Part shown: in pieces, positions 57,901 to 64,000 of the stretch | Layout: the number at the start of each line of letters is the position of its first letter | How positions within the stretch are numbered: the stretch's first letter is position 1 | Assembly (NCBI GenBank): GCA_039707465.1 | Contig: CM077648.1 | Coordinates: 71,071,619-71,135,618 of the forward strand | Direction of reading: 5' to 3' | From: Rhabdophis nuchalis | Lineage: Eukaryota; Chordata; Lepidosauria; Squamata; Natricidae | Length of the DNA: 64,000 nt | Position numbers and translations under genes: made by a program | Notes under the pieces: generated by a model | Databases searched by the model: none | What the model saw: only the letters and a program-made list of their open reading frames with translations | What the model was told of the DNA's origin: nothing

Positions 57901-60900
57901 GCAAAAGCGGAAAAACCAGTCCGTTGGTTGGTCTGAGCTTTCCCTGAGAGGTTACATCAAAGCGTATCTCAGAATTGGTCAACGAACTCAGCTTTGCAAG
58001 AAACTGCAACTTTTGATCCAGAGCTCACCTTCGAACGAGAAACACATATTGGATGTTTCCTGAGCTGCAAAAGCGGAAAAACCAGTCCGTTGGAAGTTTC
58101 CTGAGCTGCAAAAGCTGAAAAACCAGTCCGTTGGTTGATCTGAGCTTTCCCTGAGAAGTTATATCAAACGTATCTCAGAATTGGTCAAAGAACTCAGTTT
58201 TGCAAGAAACTGCAACTTTTGATCCAGAGCTCACCTTCGAACGAGAAACACATACTGGATGTTTCCTGAGCTGCAAACGCAGAAAAGCAAGTTCATTGGA
58301 TGTTTCCTGACCTGCAAAAGCTGAAAAACCAGTCCGTTGATTGATCTGAGCTTTCCCTGAGAAGTTATATCAAAGCGTATCTCAGAATTGGTCAAAGTAC
58401 TCAGTTTTGCAAGAAACTACAACTTTTGATCCATAGCTCACCTTCGAACAAGAACCACATATTGGATGTTTCCTTAGCTGCAAAAGCGGAAAAACCAGTC
58501 TGTTGGTTGATCTGAGCTTTCCCTGAGAAGTTACATCAAAGCGTATCTCATAATTGGCAAAAGAACTCAGTTTTTGCAAGAAACTGCAACTTTTGATCCA
58601 GAGCTCACCTTCGAACGCGAAACACTTATTGGCTGTTTCCTGAGCTGCAAAAGCGGAAAAAGCAGTCCATTGGTTGATCTCTGTTTTCCCTGGGGGAATT
58701 ACATCACTGCATATTGCAAAAGAACTCAATTAAGCTAGAAACTGCAACATTTGATCCATAGGTAACATTCGAACGAGAAACACATATAGGCTGTTTCCTG
58801 AGCTCCAAAAGTTGAAAAACCAATCTATTGGTTGATCGGAGGTTTCCCTTAGAAGTTACATCAAGGCGTATTTCAGAATTGGCAAAAGAACTTAGTTTAG
58901 CCAGAAACTGCAACTTTTGATGCAGAACTCACATTCCAACAACAAACACAGATGGGTACTTTCCTGAGCTGGAAAAGCGGAAAAACCAGTCCGTTGATTG
59001 ATCTGAGCTTTCCCTGTGAAGTTACATCAAAGCGTATCTCAGAATTGGTCAAAGAACTCAGTTTTGCAAGAAACTGCAACTTTTGATCCAATATGTGTGA
59101 GAAAAATATATTGGATGTTTCCTTAGCTGCAAAAGCGGAAAAACCAGTCCGTTGGTTGGTCTGAGCTTTCCCTGAGAGGTTACATCAAAGCGTATCTCAG
59201 AATTGGTCAAGGAACTCAGCTTTGCAAGAAACTGCAACTTTTGATCCAGAGCTCACCTTCGAACGAGAAACACATATTGGATGTTTCCTGAGCTGCAAAA
59301 GCGGAAAAACCTGTCCGTTGGAAGTTTCCTGAGCTGCAAAAGCTGAAAAACCAGTCCGTTGGTTGATCTGAGCTTTCCCTGAGAAGTTATATCAAACGTA
59401 TCTCAGAATTGGTCAAAGAACTCAGTTTTGCAAGAAACTGCAACTTTTGATCCAGAGCTCACCTTCGAACGAGAAACACATACTGGATGTTTCCTGAGCT
59501 GCAAACGCAGAAAAGCAAGTTCATTGGATGTTTCCTGACCTGCAAAAGCTGAAAAACCAGTCCGTTGATTGATCTGAGCTTTCCCTGAGAAGTTATATCA
59601 AAGCGTATCTCAGAATTGGTCAAAGTACTCAGTTTTGCAAGAAACTACAACTTTTGATCCATAGCTCACCTTCGAACAAGAACCACATATTGGATGTTTC
59701 CTTAGCTGCAAAAGCGGAAAAACCAGTCCGTTGGTTGATCTGAGCTTTCCCTGAGAAGTTACATCAAAGCGTATCTCATAATTGGCAAAAGAACTCAGTT
59801 TTTGTAAGAAACTGCAACTTTTGATCCACAGCTCACCTTCGAACGCGAAACACTTATTGGCTGTTTCCTGAGCTGCAAAAGCGGAAAAAGCAGTCCATTG
59901 GTTGATCTCTGTTTTCCCTGGGGGAATTACATCACTGCATATTGCAAAAGAACTCAATTAAGCTAGAAACTGCAACATTTGATCCATAGGTAACATTCGA
60001 ACGAGAAACACATATAGGCTGTTTCCTGAGCTCCAAAAGTTGAAAAACCAATCTATTGGTTGATCGGAGGTTTCCCTTAGAAGTTACATCAAGGCATATT
60101 TCAAAATTGGCAAAAGAACTCAGTTTAGCCAGAAACTGCAACTTTTGATGCAGAACTCACATTCCAACAACAAACACAGATGGGTTGTTTCCTGAGCTGG
60201 AAAAGCGGAAAAACCAGTCCGTTGGTTGATCTGAGCTTTCCCTGTAAAGTTACATCAAAGCGTATCTCAGAATTGGTCAAAGAACTCAGTTTTGCAAGAA
60301 ACTGCAACTTTTGATCCAATATGTGTGAGAAACACATATTGGATGTTTCCTTAGCTGCAAAAGCGGAAAAACCAGTCCGTTGGTTGGTCTGAGCTTTCCC
60401 TGAGAGGTTACATCAAAGCGTATCTCAGAATTGGTCAACGAACTCAGTTTTGCAAGAAACTGCAACTTTTGATCCAGAGCTCACCTTCGAACGAGAAACA
60501 CATACTGGATGTTTCCTGAGCTGCAAATGCAGAAAAGCAAGTTCATTGGATGTTTCCTGACCTGCAAAAGCTGAAAAACCAGTCCGTTGATTGATCTGAG
60601 CTTTCCCTGAGAAGTTATATCAAAGCGTATCTCAGAATTGGTCAAAGTACTCAGTTTTGCAAGAAACTACAACTTTTGATCCATAGCTCACCTTCGAACA
60701 AGAACCACATATTGGATGTTTCCTTAGCTGCAAAAGCGGAAAAACCAGTCCGTTGGTTGATCTGAGCTTTCCCTGAGAAGTTACACCAAAGCGTATCTCA
60801 TAATTGGCAAAAGAACTCAGTTTTTGCAAGAAACTGCAACTTTTGATCCAGAGCTCACCTTCGAACGCGAAACACTTATTGGCTGTTTCCTGAGCTGCAA

Positions 60901-62587
60901 AAGCGGAAAAAGCAGTCCATTGGTTGATCTCTGTTTTCCCTGGGGGAATTACATCACTGCATATTGCAAAAGAACTCAATTAAGCTAGAAACTGCAACAT
61001 TTGATCCATAGGTAACATTCGAACGAGAAACACATATGGGCTGTTTCCTGAGCTCCAAAAGTTGAAAAACCAATCTATTGGTTGATCGGAGGTTTCCCTT
61101 AGAAGTTACATCAAGGCGTATTTCAGAATTGGCAAAAGAACTCAGTTTAGCCAGAAACTGCAACTTTTGATGCAGAACTCACATTCCAACAACAAACACA
61201 GATGGGTTGTTTCCTGAGCTGGAAAAGCGGAAAAACCAGTCCGTTGATTGATCTGAGCTTTCCCTGTGAAGTTACATCAAAGCGTATCTCAGAATTGGTC
61301 AAAGAACTCAGTTTTGCAAGAAACTGCAACTTTTGATCCAATATGTGTGAGAAAAATATATTGGATGTTTCCTTAGCTGCAAAAGCGGAAAAACCAGTCC
61401 GTTGGTTGGTCTGAGCTTTCCCTGAGAGGTTACATCAAAGCGTATCTCAGAATTGGTCAAGGAACTCAGCTTTGCAAGAAACTGCAACTTTTGATCCAGA
61501 GCTCACCTTCGAACGAGAAACACATATTGGATGTTTCCTGAGCTGCAAAAGCGGAAAAACCTGTCCGTTGGAAGTTTCCTGAGCTGCAAAAGCTGAAAAA
61601 CCAGTCCGTTGGTTGATCTGAGCTTTCCCTGAGAAGTTATATCAAACGTATCTCAGAATTGGTCAAAGAACTCAGTTTTGCAAGAAACTGCAACTTTTGA
61701 TCCAGAGCTCACCTTCGAACGAGAAACACATACTGGATGTTTCCTGAGCTGCAAACGCAGAAAAGCAAGTTCATTGGAAGTTTCCTGAGCTGCAAAAGCT
61801 GAAAAACCAGTCCGTTGATTGATCTGAGCTTTCCCTGAGAAGTTATATCAAACGTATCTCAGAATTGGTCAAAGAACTCAGTTTTGCAAGAAACTGCAAC
61901 TTTTGATCCAGAGCTCACCTTCGAACGAGAAACACATACTGGATGTTTCCTGAGCTGCAAACGCAGAAAAGCAAGTTCATTGGATGTTTCCTGACCTGCA
62001 AAAGCTGAAAAACCAGTCCGTTGATTGATCTGAGCTTTCCCTGAGAAGTTATATCAAAGCGTATCTCAGAATTGGTCAAAGTACTCAGTTTTGCAAGAAA
62101 CTACAACTTTTGATCCATAGCTCACCTTCGAACAAGAACCACATATTGGATGTTTCCTTAGCTGCAAAAGCGGAAAAACCAGTCCGTTGGTTGATCTGAG
62201 CTTTCCCTGAGAAGTTACATCAAAGCGTATCTCATAATTGGCAAAAGAACTCAGTTTTTGCAAGAAACTGCAACTTTTGATCCAGAGCTCACCTTCGAAC
62301 GCGAAACACATATTGGCTGTTTCCTGAGCTGCAAAAGCGGAAAAAGGAGTCCATTGGTTGATTTCTGTTTTCCCTGGGGAATTACATCACTGCATATCGC
62401 AAAACAACTCAATTAAGCTAGAAACTGCAACATTTGATCCATAGGTAACATTCGAACGAGAAACACATATAGGCTGTTTCCTGAGCTCCAAAAGTTGAAA
62501 AACCAATCTATTGGTTGATCGGAGGTTTCCCTTAGAAGTTACATCAAGGCGTATCTCAGAATTGGCAAAAGAACTCAGTTTAGCCAG

Positions 62588-64000
62588 AAACTGCAACTTT
62601 TGATGCAGAACTCACCTTCGAACAACAAACACAGATGGGTTGTTTCCTGAGCTGGAAAAGCGGAAAAACCAGTCCGTTGATTGAGAAGTTATATCAAAGC
62701 GTATCTCAGAATTGGTCAAAGTACTCAGTTTTGCAAGAAACTACAACTTTTGATCCAGGGCTCACCTTCGAACGAGAAATACATATTGGATGTTTCCTGA
62801 GCTGCAAAAGCGGAAAAACCAGTCCGTTGGATGTTTCCTGAGCTGCAAAAGCTGAAAAACCAGGCCGTTGGCTGATCTGAGCTTTCCCTGAGAAGTTACA
62901 TCAAGGCGTATCTCAGAATGGCCAAAAGAACTCAGTTTAGCCAGAAACTACAATTTTTGATCCAGAGCTCACCTTCGAACGACAAACACATATGGGTTGT
63001 TTCCTGAGCTGGAAAAGCGGAAAAAACAGTCCATTGGTTGATCTGAGCTTTCCCTGGAGACTTACACCAAAGCGTATCTTAGAATTGGCAAAAGAACTCA
63101 ATTTAGTCAGAAACTGCAACTTTTGATCCAGAGCTCACCTTCAAATGCGAAACACATATTGGCTGTTTCCTGAGCTGCAAAAGCGGAAAAAGCAGTCCAT
63201 TGGTTGATCTCTGTTTTCCCTGGGGAATTACATCACTGCATATTGCAAAAGAACTCAATTAAGCTAGAAACTGCAACATTTGATCCATAGGTAACATTCG
63301 AACGACAAACACATATAGGCTGTTTCCTGAGCTCCAAAAGTTGAAAAACCAATCTATTTGTTGATCGGAGGTTTCCCTTAGAAGTTACATCAAGGCGTAT
63401 CTCAGAATTGGCAAAAGAACTCAGTTTAGCCAGAAACTGCAACTTTTGATGCAGAACTCACCTTCGAACAACAAACACAGATGGGTTGTTTCCTGAGCTG
63501 GAAAAGCGGAAAAACCAGTCCGTTGGTTGATCTGAGCTTTCCCTGTGAAGTTACATCAAAGCGTATCTCAGAATTGGTCAAAGCACTCAGTTTTGCAAGA
63601 AACTGCAACTTTTGATCCAGAGCTCACCTTCGAACGAGAAAAACATATCGGATGTTTCCTTAGCTGCAAAAGCGGAAAAACTAGTCCGTTGGTTGATCTG
63701 AGCTTTCCCTGAGAGGTTACATCAAAGCGTATCTCAGAATTTGTCAACGAACTCAGCTTTACAAGAAACTGCAACTTTTGATCCAGAGCTCACCTTCGAA
63801 CAAGAAACACATATCGGATGTTTCCTTAGCTGCAAAAGCGGAAAAACTAGTCCGTTGGTTGATCTGAGCTTTCCCTGAGAAGTTACATCAAGGCGTATCT
63901 CAGAATGGCCAAAAGAACTCAGTTTAGCCAGAAACTACAATTCTTGATCCAGAGCTCACCTTCGAACGACAAACACATACTGGATGCTTCCTGAGCTGCA
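62588..64000. repeat. Diverging right part of the satellite
   Basis: From about 62,340 onward small indels and substitutions reappear (for example loss of one G in the GGGGGAATT block, ATTTCTG for ATCTCTG). Spacing becomes 846 bp, and monomer variants not found in the core occur (ACAATTTTTGATCC at 62950). The right edge of the array may be near. Confidence 0.75.

Larger units (their letters stand above)
43933..62587. repeat. Homogenised higher-order repeat core
   Basis: Sixteen higher-order units start at 43933, 45161, 46389, 47411, 48845, 49867, 51095, 51949, 52971, 54199, 55427, 56449, 57677, 58905, 60133 and 61155. The standard unit is 1,228 bp with monomers of 166, 158, 206, 207, 167, 158 and 166 bases (boundaries for the second unit: 43933, 44099, 44257, 44463, 44670, 44837, 44995). 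Variants are 1,022 bp (one 206-base monomer lost), 1,433-1,434 bp (one gained) and 854 bp (monomers 4 and 5 lost). Confidence 0.92.
39591..64000 (-). repeat. Satellite array with a seven-monomer higher-order repeat
   Basis: At least 24.4 kb of tandem monomers runs to the window end. Monomers are about 158-167 bases (or 206-207 when an internal 41-base block is duplicated). They share ACTGCAACTTTTGATCCAGA, CTCACCTTCGAACGAGAAAC and TTTCCTGAGCTGCAAAAGC. The strand assignment is arbitrary. Open frames of 60-115 codons recur on the minus strand only because several monomers lack stops; the differing monomer lengths break any shared frame. Confidence 0.97.

Noticed and set aside
40803..61400. Recurring 115-, 81-, 70- and 69-codon open frames in the satellite
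   Set aside because: They exist because several monomers happen to lack stops in one frame. They join two monomers, differ with monomer length, and have no start context, homology or codon pattern of a gene.
39791..63990. CENP-B box in the satellite (TTCGAACGAGAAAC)
   Set aside because: It shares TTCG and the central A with the box but lacks the CGGG half, so it does not meet the binding consensus.
39591..64000. CRISPR-like array
   Set aside because: Regular repeats are present, but units of 158-207 bases without unique spacers are satellite monomers in a vertebrate genome.

Overview
This is a stretch of vertebrate genomic DNA, most probably from a squamate reptile (snake or lizard). The evidence is the mix of repeats: L2 and CR1 LINEs with the 3' ends typical of squamates, an L1-like ORF1-only element, hAT DNA transposons, a Helitron, and chromodomain-bearing Ty3/Gypsy elements. 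There are also spliced exons of a conserved vertebrate gene. No prokaryotic operon, CRISPR array or tRNA/rRNA gene was seen.

Layout. (1) 1-882: 5' end (gag start and 5' LTR) of a minus-strand chromovirus, element A. (2) About 1.4-9.75 kb: a nest of transposons. A plus-strand CR1 is split by an old hAT with a ZBED5-like transposase (1803-9344). That hAT is itself interrupted by a second hAT (2081-4666, exact 8-bp target duplication) carrying an L2, and by another L2 that holds a rearranged pair of L1-ORF1 elements. (3) 9.85-12.25 kb: a probable solo LTR split by a complete 1,989-bp ORF1-only retroposon with a perfect 14-bp target duplication. (4) 12.38-17.81 kb: the last two coding exons of a glucoside xylosyltransferase gene (GXYLT1-like, plus strand). 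The intron between them holds an unclassified retroposon, a Helitron inside it, and an L2. (5) 17.8-20.7 kb: 3' UTR and flank with two non-autonomous DNA transposons. (6) 20.7-34.9 kb: an almost full-length L2 split by chromovirus C, whose 5' LTR is in turn split by the very young chromovirus B. (7) 34.9-38.5 kb: chromovirus D remnant and a further L2. (8) 38.5-39.59 kb: a truncated second copy of the inner hAT. (9) 39,591-64,000: a satellite array that runs off the window and is built of a seven-monomer higher-order repeat of 1,228 bp.

How the parts relate. The only host gene supported is the GXYLT1-like one; everything else is mobile or satellite DNA. The two observations I rate highest are these. 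First, the four chromoviruses all lack an ordinary tRNA primer site. Each instead has an 11-nt stretch just after the LTR that is complementary to a site about 27-30 bp downstream of the LTR TATA box, and the two sites change together between elements, which is the signature of Tf1/sushi-type self-priming. Second, the satellite has a clear higher-order repeat with two haplotypes, one of which carries a perfect 13-bp-arm hairpin.

Limits: exact boundaries of old elements are estimated by comparing copies within the window. Family names rest on recognition of motifs, not on database searches.
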